Below are positions 15,125 through 23,329 of a DNA stretch of 64,000 bases, piece by piece (positions within the stretch are counted from its first letter, which is position 1; every line of letters starts with the position of its first letter). Both the position numbers and the translations under genes were made by a program. The notes under the pieces are model-generated. The model saw nothing but the letters and a program-made list of their open reading frames with translations, did not search any database and was not told the DNA's origin. The stretch is taken from contig DASTQA010000035.1 of the NCBI GenBank assembly GCA_035762005.1, positions 1-64,000 on the forward strand, read 5' to 3'. The stretch comes from JAIBJN01 sp035762005. Lineage in GTDB: Bacteria > Actinomycetota > Thermoleophilia > Gaiellales > Gaiellaceae.

Positions 15125-17139
15125 TGCCCGTGGCGCCGAAGGACGTCGAGCGCCGGGTCGCCGAGCTCCGCCGGCAGGTCGAGCACCACAACTACCGCTA
15201 CCACGTCCTCGACGACCCCGAGGTCACGGACGCCGAGTACGACCGCCTCTACGACGAGCTCAAGCGGCTCGAGGACGAGCACCCCGACCTCGTCACGCGC
15301 GACTCGCCCACGCAGCGCGTCGGCGCCACTCCCTCGGACCGGTTCCGCAAGGTCGATCACCTGGTTCCGATGGGCTCGCTCGAGAAGGTGACGAGCGAGG
15401 AGACGCTCGTCAAGTGGGCCGACGACGTGCGCAAGCGGCTCGACTCCGACGAGCCGGTCGCCTACGTGAGCGAGCCCAAGATCGACGGCTCGGCCGTCTC
15501 GCTCGTCTACGAGGGCGGCGCCTTCGTCCGCGGCGCGACGCGCGGCGACGGCGAGCGCGGCGAAGACGTGACCCCGAACCTGCGGACGATCAAGGCGATC
15601 CCCCTCGCCATGCGATCGCCCGACGGCGAGCCGCCGCCGGGCGTGCTCGAGGTCCGGGGCGAGGTGTACTTCCCGCTCTCGGCGTTCAACCGGCTGAACG
15701 AGCGCCTGGCCGCCGAGGGGAAGAAGACCGCGCCGAACCCGCGCAACGCGGCCGCCGGCTCGCTCCGCCAGCTGAACCCGCAGATCACCGCCGAGCGCGA
15801 CCTCTCGATCTGGGTCTACGGCGTCGGCCGCGCGGACGGGGTCGAGCTCGAGAGCCAGTGGGCGATCCTCGAGTGGCTGCGGGAGCGCGGGTTCCGCACG
15901 AACCCGCACGCGCGCCGGCACGAGTCGCTCGACTCCGTCGTGCGCGAGTGCGAGGAGTGGGAGCGAAAGCGGATCGAGCTCGACTACGAGATCGACGGCA
16001 TCGTCGTCAAGGTCGACGAGCTCGCGCAGCAGCGGAGCCTGGGCGCCCTGCACGGCCGCCCGCGCTGGGCGCGCGCGTACAAGTGGGCGCCGATGACGGC
16101 CCAGACGAGGCTCCTCAAGATCCACATCCGCGTGGGGCGGACCGGCAACCTCAACCCCTGGGCGCAGCTGGAGCCCGTCGAGGTGGGCGGCGTGACGGTC
16201 TCCCAGGCCACCCTCCACAACGAGGAGGACATCAACCGCAAGGACATTCGCCAGGGCGACACGGTCATCGTGCAGCGGGCCGGCGACGTCATCCCGCAGG
16301 TCGTCGGGCCGGTGCTCCCGCACGCGAAGGGGACGCGGCGCTTCCGCATGCCGGCGCGCTGCCCGCTCTGCGACACCCCGATCGTGAAGCCCGAGGGCGA
16401 GGTCATGCACAGGTGCCCGAACGACGCCTGCCCCTCGCGCGGGCTCGAGTCGCTGATCAACTGGGTCATGGCCGCGGCGGACATCGAGGGCGTCGGCGAG
16501 CAGTTCGTCAGGCGGCTCTGGCAGCTCGGGCTCCTGCGCTCGCTTCCCGACCTGTACCGCCTGACGAAGGAGCAGCTCGTCGAGCTCGACGGCTACGGGG
16601 AGGTCTCGGCGCAGAACGCGATCGACGCGATCCAGGCCTCGAAGGGCATCCGCTTCTCCCGCGTCCTCTTCGGGCTCAACATCCCGGACGTGGGCTGGGT
16701 CACGGCCCAGAACCTCGCCCGTCACTTCGGGACGGTGGACGCCCTGATGGCGGCGACGCAGGAGCAGATCGAGGAGGTCGAGGGCATCGGCCCCGACCGG
16801 GCCGAGTCGATCGCCGGGTGGTTCGCGGAGGAGAAGAACCGGGCGCTCGTCGAGGAGCTCCGCGAGCTCGGCCTCCGCCTCGAGCTCGGCGAGGACGAGC
16901 GGCCGGTCGAGGGGCCGCTGAGCGGGAAGAGCTACGTCATCACGGGCACGCTCGAGCGGTGGTCGCGCGAGCAGGCGAAGGTGGCGCTCGAGGAGCGGGG
17001 CGCGAAGGTGACCGACTCGGTCTCGAAGCGGACGACCGGCCTCGTCGTCGGCGAGAGCCCCGGCTCGAAGCTGGAGAAGGCCCGTCGCGCCGGCGTGGAG
17101 GTCCTCGACGAGGCTGCGTTCGAGAAGCTCGTCCGCTAG
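15124..17139 (+). CDS. ligA: NAD-dependent DNA ligase
   Basis: Seals nicks in replication and repair using NAD. 671 residues. Domain Ia (HHNYRYHVLDDPEVTDAEYD) is followed by the adenylation domain with catalytic Lys119 in SEPKIDGSA, the OB fold, a Cys4 zinc finger (CPLC and CPNDAC), four HhH motifs and a C-terminal BRCT domain (LSGKSYVITGTLERWSREQA). All parts of a full LigA are present. The GTG start overlaps the HAD stop. The end shares CTAG at 17136-17139 with the convergent dacB-like gene. Confidence 0.97.
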   Translation: MPVAPKDVERRVAELRRQVEHHNYRYHVLDDPEVTDAEYDRLYDELKRLEDEHPDLVTRDSPTQRVGATPSDRFRKVDHLVPMGSLEKVTSEETLVKWADDVRKRLDSDEPVAYVSEPKIDGSAVSLVYEGGAFVRGATRGDGERGEDVTPNLRTIKAIPLAMRSPDGEPPPGVLEVRGEVYFPLSAFNRLNERLAAEGKKTAPNPRNAAAGSLRQLNPQITAERDLSIWVYGVGRADGVELESQWAILEWLRERGFRTNPHARRHESLDSVVRECEEWERKRIELDYEIDGIVVKVDELAQQRSLGALHGRPRWARAYKWAPMTAQTRLLKIHIRVGRTGNLNPWAQLEPVEVGGVTVSQATLHNEEDINRKDIRQGDTVIVQRAGDVIPQVVGPVLPHAKGTRRFRMPARCPLCDTPIVKPEGEVMHRCPNDACPSRGLESLINWVMAAADIEGVGEQFVRRLWQLGLLRSLPDLYRLTKEQLVELDGYGEVSAQNAIDAIQASKGIRFSRVLFGLNIPDVGWVTAQNLARHFGTVDALMAATQEQIEEVEGIGPDRAESIAGWFAEEKNRALVEELRELGLRLELGEDERPVEGPLSGKSYVITGTLERWSREQAKVALEERGAKVTDSVSKRTTGLVVGESPGSKLEKARRAGVEVLDEAAFEKLVR

Positions 17140-18356
17140 AGCGCCCCGGCGAGCCTCTGCGCGAAGCGATCCTGCGCGCGGCGTGCGTTCGTCCAGTTCA
17201 CCGGCTGGCCGTTCTGGAGGACGGAGAAGAGGTACCGCCCGCCGACGTAGCCGGAGAGCGCCGAGGCCTTGCTCGTCGTCCCCGTCTTCGCGCGCACGCG
17301 GCCTCGCGCGGGCCCGCTCTCCATGCGGTCGGCGAGCGTGCCGTCGACGCCCGCGATCGGGAGCGAGGCGACGAGCGCCGGGCCAACGGCCGGATCCTGA
17401 CGGGCCGAGAGGAGGAGGCGTGCGAGCGAGCGTGCCGTGAAGCGGTTGTAGCGGGAGAGCCCCGAGCCGTCGGCGAGGCGCACGCCCTCGAGCGGAACGT
17501 CCCGGCGGCGCAGGACACCCCGCAGGACGGCGCAGCCCGCCCGGGTCGTTCCCGCGCCCCGGAGCCTCGCCCCGAGGTGCTTCAGGAGCATCTCGGCGCT
17601 GAAGTTGTCGCTCACCTTGTTCATGCGGAGGACGAGCCTCTCGATCTCCCCCGAGCGGATCCGCGTGAGGAACGCGGCCGAGTTCGCCGCCTTCGCCACG
17701 ACCGCCTTGCCGCCCACCGAGACGCCCGCGTCCCTGAGCTCGGCGCGGAAGGCGCGCGCGGCGGCGAGCGCGGGGTCGTCGACCGTGCGGCCGCCGACCC
17801 TCGCGCGCCCGACGACGAGCGCGGAGAGCGGCGGCGACTCGACCTTGTACCAGGAGGGCCGCCAGCCCCTGGCCGTGCGGCGCCTGTCGAAGTACGACTC
17901 GTCGCCGGCGATCTTGCCCGTCACCCGCCGGATTCCCTGGTTCCGCACGGCGACGGCGAGCGTGCGCAGGTCGCGGCGCGTGAGCGTCGGGTCCCCGAAC
18001 CCCTTGAGCACGAGGCGGCCCTGCCACGTGGTGCCGGAGAGCGAGCCCTGGCCGAGCACGCGCGTCTGGATCCGGTAGCCCGCGCCGAGCCGGTCGAGGA
18101 CGCCGAGAGAGACGGCGAGCTTCTGGTTCGACGCCGGCGCGAGCGAGCGGTCCCGGTGGAGCCCGTAGACGACCCGCCCGGTGTCGGCACGGAGGGCGAC
18201 GGCCCCGGTCTGCGCCCGCGAGACGCCGGCGATCGTGAGCGCCCGGTCGAGGCGCTCCTGCAGCGTCTCCGCCCCGGCCGGCCCGGCCGCGAGCAGGCCG
18301 AGGAGCGCCGCCGCGAGCGCGACCGTCCGTCTCGTCTCGACCCCTCGTCCCCTCAC
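17136..18356 (-). CDS. dacB: D-Ala-D-Ala carboxypeptidase, S13 family (PBP4/DacB type)
   Basis: Secreted peptidoglycan carboxypeptidase/endopeptidase of 406 residues. A signal peptide (RRTVALAAALLGLLAAGPAGA) precedes the penicillin-binding motifs: SxxK in APASNQKLAV, SxN in NKVSDNFSAE and KTG in VRAKTGTTSKA. This order and the insertion between the first two motifs are typical of S13. GTG start; a TATCCT box at 18387-18382 and a GGAGGGG SD lie upstream. The divergent gene at 18441 may share the intergenic region. Confidence 0.9.
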   Translation of the reverse strand: MRGRGVETRRTVALAAALLGLLAAGPAGAETLQERLDRALTIAGVSRAQTGAVALRADTGRVVYGLHRDRSLAPASNQKLAVSLGVLDRLGAGYRIQTRVLGQGSLSGTTWQGRLVLKGFGDPTLTRRDLRTLAVAVRNQGIRRVTGKIAGDESYFDRRRTARGWRPSWYKVESPPLSALVVGRARVGGRTVDDPALAAARAFRAELRDAGVSVGGKAVVAKAANSAAFLTRIRSGEIERLVLRMNKVSDNFSAEMLLKHLGARLRGAGTTRAGCAVLRGVLRRRDVPLEGVRLADGSGLSRYNRFTARSLARLLLSARQDPAVGPALVASLPIAGVDGTLADRMESGPARGRVRAKTGTTSKASALSGYVGGRYLFSVLQNGQPVNWTNARRAQDRFAQRLAGAL

Positions 18357-18440
18357 GTCGCCGTAGGCCCCTCCGGCGCGCAGGATAGGACGTCCGGCCC
18401 TTGGAGCGCCCGGGCCATCCGTATACGTTCAGGACGCTCG

Positions 18441-18719
18441 ATGGAAGATCTCACCATCCTCTGCGACCGGATCCGCCGCCTTCTCGACGAGCGGCACGCG
18501 ACGGAGCCGGGGGACGTCGAGCATACGCTGACGGACGGCTATGCAGGTGCGCTCGCCCTCGAGGGCGAGCGGCTGCGGGCCGAGGAGCGGATCCGGGCGC
18601 TCGCGGGGAGCCCGGACCACCTGGACGAGCTCCAGGCGCTGAAGCGGCGGCTCGCGGGCATCGACTCCGAGCTCGCCGAGCTGCGCGGCCTGCTCGGCGT
18701 CCTCGCCGGAACGCTCTGA
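18441..18719 (+). CDS. Small coiled-coil protein, 92 residues
   Basis: Unrecognized soluble protein, MEDLTILCDRIRRLLDERHA, then a helical heptad-like C-terminal half (LEGERLRAEERIRALAG, LKRRLAGIDSELAELRGLLG). It is Leu/Arg/Glu-rich, with no signal peptide or membrane segment. A TATACG box (18422-18427) lies 13 bases upstream of the ATG. It is convergent with the response regulator and divergent from dacB. Coding bias matches its neighbours, so I take it as real. Confidence 0.65.
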   Translation: MEDLTILCDRIRRLLDERHATEPGDVEHTLTDGYAGALALEGERLRAEERIRALAGSPDHLDELQALKRRLAGIDSELAELRGLLGVLAGTL

Positions 18720-18726
18720 GCGGGCG

Positions 18727-19359
18727 TCAGACGATGCCGCTCCGGACGGCGTAGACCGCCGCCTGGATGCGGTTCTCGATCTGGAGCTTCATGAGGATGT
18801 TCGAGATGTGGTTCTTGACCGTCTTCGGGCTGATGAAGAGCTCCCGCGCGATCTCGGCGTTGTCCTTCCCGTTCGCGATCAGGCGGAGGACCTCGAGCTC
18901 GCGATCGGAGAGCTCCGCGCGGATCGTCTCGGCCGCGGCCGTGTCGGCGCTCTGGGCGCGCAGGCGCTGCAGGAGCTTCGCGGCGATCTGGGGCGAGATG
19001 AGCGACTCGCCGGCCGCCGCCGAGCGGATGCCCGCCATGAGCTGCTCGATCGACGAGTCCTTGAGCAGGTAGCCGCATGCGCCCGCCATGACGGCGTCCA
19101 TGACGTCCTCGTCGTCCGCCGAGATCGTGAGGACGACGACGCGCGCGAGCGGGGCGACGCCCGAGATCTGCCGCGTCGTCTCGACACCCGAGAGCTCGGG
19201 CATCTTCAGGTCCATGATGACGACGTCCGGCGCGACATCGCGGACGAGCCTGAGCGCGGCGTTGCCGTTCTCGGCCTCTCCGACGACGTGGACGCCCTGC
19301 TCCTCGAGGAGGCTGCGTAGCCCGGTTCTGAAGAGGTCGTGGTCGTCCACGAGGAGCAC
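18727..19359 (-). CDS. LuxR/NarL-family response regulator, orphan
   Basis: Two-component regulator of 210 residues. The receiver domain starts at the chosen GTG (VLLVDDHDLFRTGLRSLL) with phosphoacceptor Asp50 (DVVIMDLKMPE), the conserved Thr (VVLTISADDED) and Lys (GYLLKDSS). The C-terminal LuxR helix-turn-helix is LSDRELEVLRLIANGKDNAE, then LFISPKTVKNHISNILMKL. The GTG at 19359 has GAGGAG six bases upstream. An upstream GTG at 19458 is unlikely because a TACAAT -10 box lies just inside it. No histidine kinase is nearby. It lies downstream of a wall hydrolase gene on the same strand. Confidence 0.9.
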   Translation of the reverse strand: MLLVDDHDLFRTGLRSLLEEQGVHVVGEAENGNAALRLVRDVAPDVVIMDLKMPELSGVETTRQISGVAPLARVVVLTISADDEDVMDAVMAGACGYLLKDSSIEQLMAGIRSAAAGESLISPQIAAKLLQRLRAQSADTAAAETIRAELSDRELEVLRLIANGKDNAEIARELFISPKTVKNHISNILMKLQIENRIQAAVYAVRSGIV

Positions 19360-19447
19360 GCGGAGCTCCTCGAGCTGCTTCCCGGTGCGTGGCTCCTCAT
19401 CCGCGGACGTCGCCGCTCCCTTCGTCTGGCCTCGGCCGCCGCCGGCG

Positions 19448-19453
19448 ATTGTA
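19448..19453 (-). promoter_or_regulatory. -10 box (TACAAT) of the response regulator
   Basis: Near-consensus TACAAT on the minus strand, just beyond the stop of the 3D-domain gene. It predicts a leader of about 80 bases before the GTG at 19359. Confidence 0.55.
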
Positions 19454-19463
19454 GACACGCGGC

Positions 19464-20513
19464 CTAGAGGAGCGTGATCGTGACCACGCGGCGACCCCAC
19501 GCGAGAGCCTGGGAGCAGCTCGGGAACCAGACGTCGATCATCGCGCCGCGCACGGCCGAGCCCGTGTCGGCCGCCACCCCCTCGCCGTAGCCCGGGATCG
19601 ACATCCGCGTGCCGAGCGGGATGACCGCGGGGTCGACGGCGACGACCCCCCAGCCCGTCGGGATACCGGTCGACGTCGTGCCTCGGAGGCAGTAGCCGGT
19701 CGAGGACACGGTCATCGTCGTGCCGCCCCCGGTCGGCCCCGGGGAGGGGGCGGGGGCGGGTGCGGGGGCGGGATCGTCGCCCGAGCCGGCGGGAGGCGGC
19801 ACAGGCGCAGGCTGCGAGCTCCCGGCTGCGGCCGCCCGCGCCGTCAGGCGGACGATCGTCCGCTCCGCGAGGACCCGCTCGGCCGCCAGTCGCGCCACGT
19901 AGTCCGAACGGGCGCGGCGCGCGGCGGCGAGCTCGTCGCGCTCGGCCGCCGCCTCGGCGACGAGGGCGCGCACCTCGTCCTGACGCTCCCGGAGGCCGTC
20001 GAGCGCGCGGCGGACCTCGCCGCGCGTCTCCCGAACCTGGTGCAGGATCGTCCCGTCGAGCGCAGCGACGCGGCCGAGCCCGTCGAGCGCCGAGAGGGCG
20101 TCGTCGAGGGACTCCGCGCCGAGCAGCACGGCGAGCGGATCGACCTCGCCCTGGACGTAGAGCGTCTGGAGCCGGGAGCCAAGCCTCCGCTCGGCCTCGG
20201 CGGCGTCGCTGCGCGCGATGGTCAGCTCGCGCTCGGCGGCCGCCTCGCGCCGCTCGAGCTCCGCGCGGCGATCGTCGAGGACGGCGAGGCGCCTCTCCGC
20301 CCGGGCCAGGTCGCTCTCGAGCGCGTAGAGCTCGAGCAGCGCCTCCTGCTCCTCGGCGGCCAGCGTCCGGCTCTGCGCGCGCAGACGGTCGGCCTCGCTC
20401 CGCGGACCGGCAGGCTCGACCGCCCACGCCGCCGAGGCCGCGGAGAGTGCCGCGAGCGAGAGAGCCGCCAGCGCCACGAGCCTTCCCCTGGGCCGTTCGC
20501 AACTCGTGCGCAC
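19464..20513 (-). CDS. Secreted coiled-coil protein with 3D domain (peptidoglycan lytic enzyme)
   Basis: 349 residues. An N-terminal signal peptide (LVALAALSLAALSAASAAWA) leads into a long CwlO/RipA-like coiled coil (about residues 40-220), then a Pro/Ala/Gly linker, then a C-terminal 3D domain with three Asp: VAVDPAVIPLGTRM, VAADTGSAVRG and MIDVWFPS. 3D domains are the catalytic part of MltA-type lytic transglycosylases and of Rpf-like cell-wall enzymes. Leaderless-type start: TAGGGT (20528-20523) ends nine bases before the GTG. Its coiled coil is clearly homologous to that of the divergent NlpC/P60 gene. Confidence 0.85.
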   Translation of the reverse strand: MRTSCERPRGRLVALAALSLAALSAASAAWAVEPAGPRSEADRLRAQSRTLAAEEQEALLELYALESDLARAERRLAVLDDRRAELERREAAAERELTIARSDAAEAERRLGSRLQTLYVQGEVDPLAVLLGAESLDDALSALDGLGRVAALDGTILHQVRETRGEVRRALDGLRERQDEVRALVAEAAAERDELAAARRARSDYVARLAAERVLAERTIVRLTARAAAAGSSQPAPVPPPAGSGDDPAPAPAPAPSPGPTGGGTTMTVSSTGYCLRGTTSTGIPTGWGVVAVDPAVIPLGTRMSIPGYGEGVAADTGSAVRGAMIDVWFPSCSQALAWGRRVVTITLL

Positions 20514-20596
20514 GAAGGCGGCACCCTACCAGGCCGGTCAGCGCGCCCGCCGAGGTGTGCGGCCGCGTTCGCTCCACCGGCGTCGTCCCCCGCTGC

Positions 20597-20602
20597 TAGT
20601 AT
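20597..20602 (+). promoter_or_regulatory. -10 box (TAGTAT) of the NlpC/P60 gene
   Basis: TAGTAT lies nine bases before a GTG (20612) that opens only a 17-codon frame ending at 20665. The NlpC/P60 protein is in another frame downstream. See the NlpC entry and finding on a possible one-base indel. Confidence 0.5.
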
Positions 20603-20697
20603 CCCGCCTTCGTGAAGGCGCCCGGCCGCACTTCCGCGCCTGCACCGTTCCCAATGGGGGAGTAGGTATCCGACCCGGCAGACGACATGGTCTTCTC

Positions 20698-21738
20698 TTG
20701 CTGCTTCTCGTGTTGGCGGTGCTGCCGCTGGCCGAGCCGGCGGTCCCGGCGCCCCAGGTGGAGTCGAAGCAGGCGGAGGCCCAGCAGGTCCTCGCGCAGA
20801 TCCACGAGCTCGACGCCGACCTCGGGCTCGTCATCGAGTCCTACAACGCGGCCGAGATCGAGCTCGACCGGATCGAGGCGGAGCAGCGGGAAAACGAGCG
20901 GCGGCTGAAGATCGCGCGCGGCAACCTCGGCGACGCGCAGACGAACCTCGAGACCCGGCTCGTCGAGCTCTACGTCGCCGGCCAGACCGACCTGATCGAG
21001 ATCCTGCTCGGCTCGACGAGCCTCGACGAGATCCTCGATCGTCTCGAGACGGCGAACCGCGTCTCGAGCCAGGACTCGAAGATCCTCGAGGAGGTGCGCC
21101 GGTTCCGGGCCGAGATCGAGCGCCGGGAGGCCGAGCTCGAGAAGGCGGTGGCCGAGCAGGAGCGGGTCGTGGCCGAGCGCGCGGCGAAGCGGCGCGAGAT
21201 CGAGTCCGCCCTCGCCGAGCGCGAGCGCCTCCTCTCCTCGATCAAGGCCGAGATCGAGCGCATCCGGGCGCAGGAGCGGGCGGAGCAGCGCGCGCTCGAG
21301 GCCGAGGCGCGGGCCAGGCTCGACGCGCAGCCGCCGGCGACAGACAGCGGCGGGGGCGGCGAGGTGCCGACCGCGGCACCGCCCTCGCAGTACGGCGGCG
21401 TCGTCGGCATCGCGATGCAGTACCTCGGCGTCCCGTACCTGTGGGGCGGCGCCTCGCCGAGCACGGGCTTCGACTGCTCGGGCTTCAGCATGTACGTCTA
21501 CGCGCAGGTCGGCGTCTCGCTCCCGCACAACGCCGCGATGCAGTACGGCTACGGGACGCCGGTGTCGCGCTCCGAGCTGCAGCCGGGCGACCTCGTCTTC
21601 TTCAACGGCCTCGGCCACATGGGCATCTACATCGGCGGCGGGCAGTTCATCCACTCGCCGCACACGGGGGACGTGGTCAAGATCTCGTCCATGACCGGGT
21701 GGTACGCCTCCACCTACGTCGGCGCGCGCCGGCTCTAG
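20698..21738 (+). CDS. Secreted coiled-coil NlpC/P60 peptidoglycan endopeptidase (start uncertain)
   Basis: Hydrophobic N terminus (LLLLVLAVLPLAEPAVPA), then a long CwlO/RipA-type coiled coil to about residue 200 and a Gly-rich linker. A C-terminal NlpC/P60 domain follows, with catalytic Cys260 in FDCSGFSMYVYAQ, His in GLGHMGIYIGGGQFIH, and the terminal STYVGARRL. It cleaves stem-peptide bonds. The start is a problem. The frame has no ATG or GTG between the TAGTAT promoter and the hydrophobic segment, so I list the first TTG. One extra G in the run at 20656-20660 would join the leaderless GTG (20612) or ATG (20654) to this frame and give a signal peptide with a basic n-region. Confidence 0.85.
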   Translation: MLLLVLAVLPLAEPAVPAPQVESKQAEAQQVLAQIHELDADLGLVIESYNAAEIELDRIEAEQRENERRLKIARGNLGDAQTNLETRLVELYVAGQTDLIEILLGSTSLDEILDRLETANRVSSQDSKILEEVRRFRAEIERREAELEKAVAEQERVVAERAAKRREIESALAERERLLSSIKAEIERIRAQERAEQRALEAEARARLDAQPPATDSGGGGEVPTAAPPSQYGGVVGIAMQYLGVPYLWGGASPSTGFDCSGFSMYVYAQVGVSLPHNAAMQYGYGTPVSRSELQPGDLVFFNGLGHMGIYIGGGQFIHSPHTGDVVKISSMTGWYASTYVGARRL

Positions 21739-21747
21739 CGCACCGGC

Positions 21748-23190
21748 TCACTCCTCGATCCCGTGCCAGGGCGCCGCGGCCGCCCAGCGGGCGCCCGGCC
21801 GGCCGCCGAGGAGCACGAGGCGTGACTCGACGTTGTTGGACATATCCGTCTCGTAGAGCGTGCCGAGCGGGTTGACCGCGATGCGCGCGTAGTACCAGCC
21901 GTTCGCGAGCGTCGTGACGTCCCACGACTGGCCGGGGACCGACTGGAAGTACGTGTCGCCCCAGCCGGCCTGCAGCACCTCGCGGACCCAGAGCGCGGAG
22001 CGCCCGCCGCAGGAGGTGCCGAGACCGCCCCAGGGCGACCACTCCGCGCGCTCGACCGTCGTGTCGATCGGGTCCGTGGGCGCGAGGCAGAACGCCTGCT
22101 TGCGGCTGCGCACGAGCTCGAGGTCGGCGGCGTCGTGCAGCGTGAAGGAGGCGAACTGGAGGAAGTGCCAGTGGGCGTGGGCCGGGTGGGGGTGGAAGCG
22201 CATGTCGCCGACCTCGGCGCGGCCGACGACGTCGCCGCCCGCGTCGCGGAAGTACTGGTACGCGTCCATCACCTCCTCGCCCGGCCGCCGGAAGCCCTCG
22301 ACGACGAGGGGCGCCGGGCCGGCGTTCCAGGGCGTCGCCGCGAAGGCGAGGAAGTCCCGGCCCCGCCGGCTGAAGGCCTGGAGCGACCAGGGCGGTAGAG
22401 CGACGAGGTCGGGCAGCGTCTCGGGGTCGGGGTCGGCGACGTCGGGCACGTCGGCGCTCCGGGCTCCGCCCGCGGCGACCGTCTCGGCCCGTCGGGCGAG
22501 GAACCCGCCGCCGCGGCGAACGCGCACCGGGAAGGTCACCTCGGCGTCCTCGGCGGGGATCTCGAGGAGATCGACGTAGCGGCTGTTGATGCGAACCGTG
22601 AACGTGTACCGGCCCGGCGCGAGCCGCAGCGTCGCGCTGCCGAACTCGCCGCCGCCGAGCGCCGGCGTCGCCCACCCGCCGTCGATGCCCCAGACCATGC
22701 CCTTGGTGAAGGGCGAGAAGGAGCCGCACGACTGGGGGTAGCGCGGCTCTTCCGGACCCGAGTCGTCGACGCGCTGGCGCTCGAAGCCGCCCGGGCAGAA
22801 CGTGAACCGCTTGCTCGCGGCCCGCGCGCCGGCGGGGTCGGTCACGATCACGCGCACGAACCCCTTCAGCCCCCGCCAGCCGTTGAGGACGTCGTCCGGG
22901 AGGTCCCGGAGGACGGCCCGGGTCACCGAGTCGACCTGGACGATGTCGACGGGGGAGTCGTAGTCCGGGCGCGCGACGCGAAGCTCGAAGTCACCGCCCG
23001 TGGCGGCGACCCACGTGCCGACGTCGAGCGGCACGCGACTCCCGAAGCGCGGCAGCTCCACGGTCCCGACGGGCCCCACGAGGCGCACGCTCGGGGTCGG
23101 CGCCTGTGCGGGCGCCGCGGCCGCCCACGTGAGCGCCGCCGCCACGCCGAGGATCGCGAGGGACTTGAGACGTGCGCTCGGGACGGGCAT
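21748..23190 (-). CDS. Secreted lysyl oxidase-like copper protein
   Basis: 480 residues with a signal peptide (LAILGVAAALTWAAAAPAQA). A central region of beta-rich sequence is followed by a C-terminal half typical of the lysyl oxidase family. This half has the His cluster FHPHPAHAHWHFLQFASFTL, the copper site equivalent, then FCLAPTDPIDT, CGGRSALWVREVLQAGWGDTY and GWYYARIAVNPLGTLYETDMSNN in pieces. Eukaryotic members oxidize lysine to crosslink matrix proteins; bacterial roles are poorly known. ATG preceded by GGAGGA, and a TACAGT -10 box at 23223-23218. Convergent with the NlpC gene. Confidence 0.82.
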   Translation of the reverse strand: MPVPSARLKSLAILGVAAALTWAAAAPAQAPTPSVRLVGPVGTVELPRFGSRVPLDVGTWVAATGGDFELRVARPDYDSPVDIVQVDSVTRAVLRDLPDDVLNGWRGLKGFVRVIVTDPAGARAASKRFTFCPGGFERQRVDDSGPEEPRYPQSCGSFSPFTKGMVWGIDGGWATPALGGGEFGSATLRLAPGRYTFTVRINSRYVDLLEIPAEDAEVTFPVRVRRGGGFLARRAETVAAGGARSADVPDVADPDPETLPDLVALPPWSLQAFSRRGRDFLAFAATPWNAGPAPLVVEGFRRPGEEVMDAYQYFRDAGGDVVGRAEVGDMRFHPHPAHAHWHFLQFASFTLHDAADLELVRSRKQAFCLAPTDPIDTTVERAEWSPWGGLGTSCGGRSALWVREVLQAGWGDTYFQSVPGQSWDVTTLANGWYYARIAVNPLGTLYETDMSNNVESRLVLLGGRPGARWAAAAPWHGIEE

Positions 23191-23329
23191 GGTTCCTCCT
23201 CCGACGGCTGGCCCTCGACTGTACGCCGCCGAACGCTCTCCGGACACTCCCCGGAAGTCGTGCTCTCGCCGGGGAGGGAACCGGCGGGCGAGGGAGAAAT
23301 TCCCTGGTCCCGCTAGGCTTTCCCTTCTC

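Noticed and set aside
19456..19458. GTG as start of the response regulator
   Set aside because: The TACAAT -10 box lies just downstream of it, so it would not be in the transcript; GTG 19359 has a good SD and starts exactly at the receiver domain.
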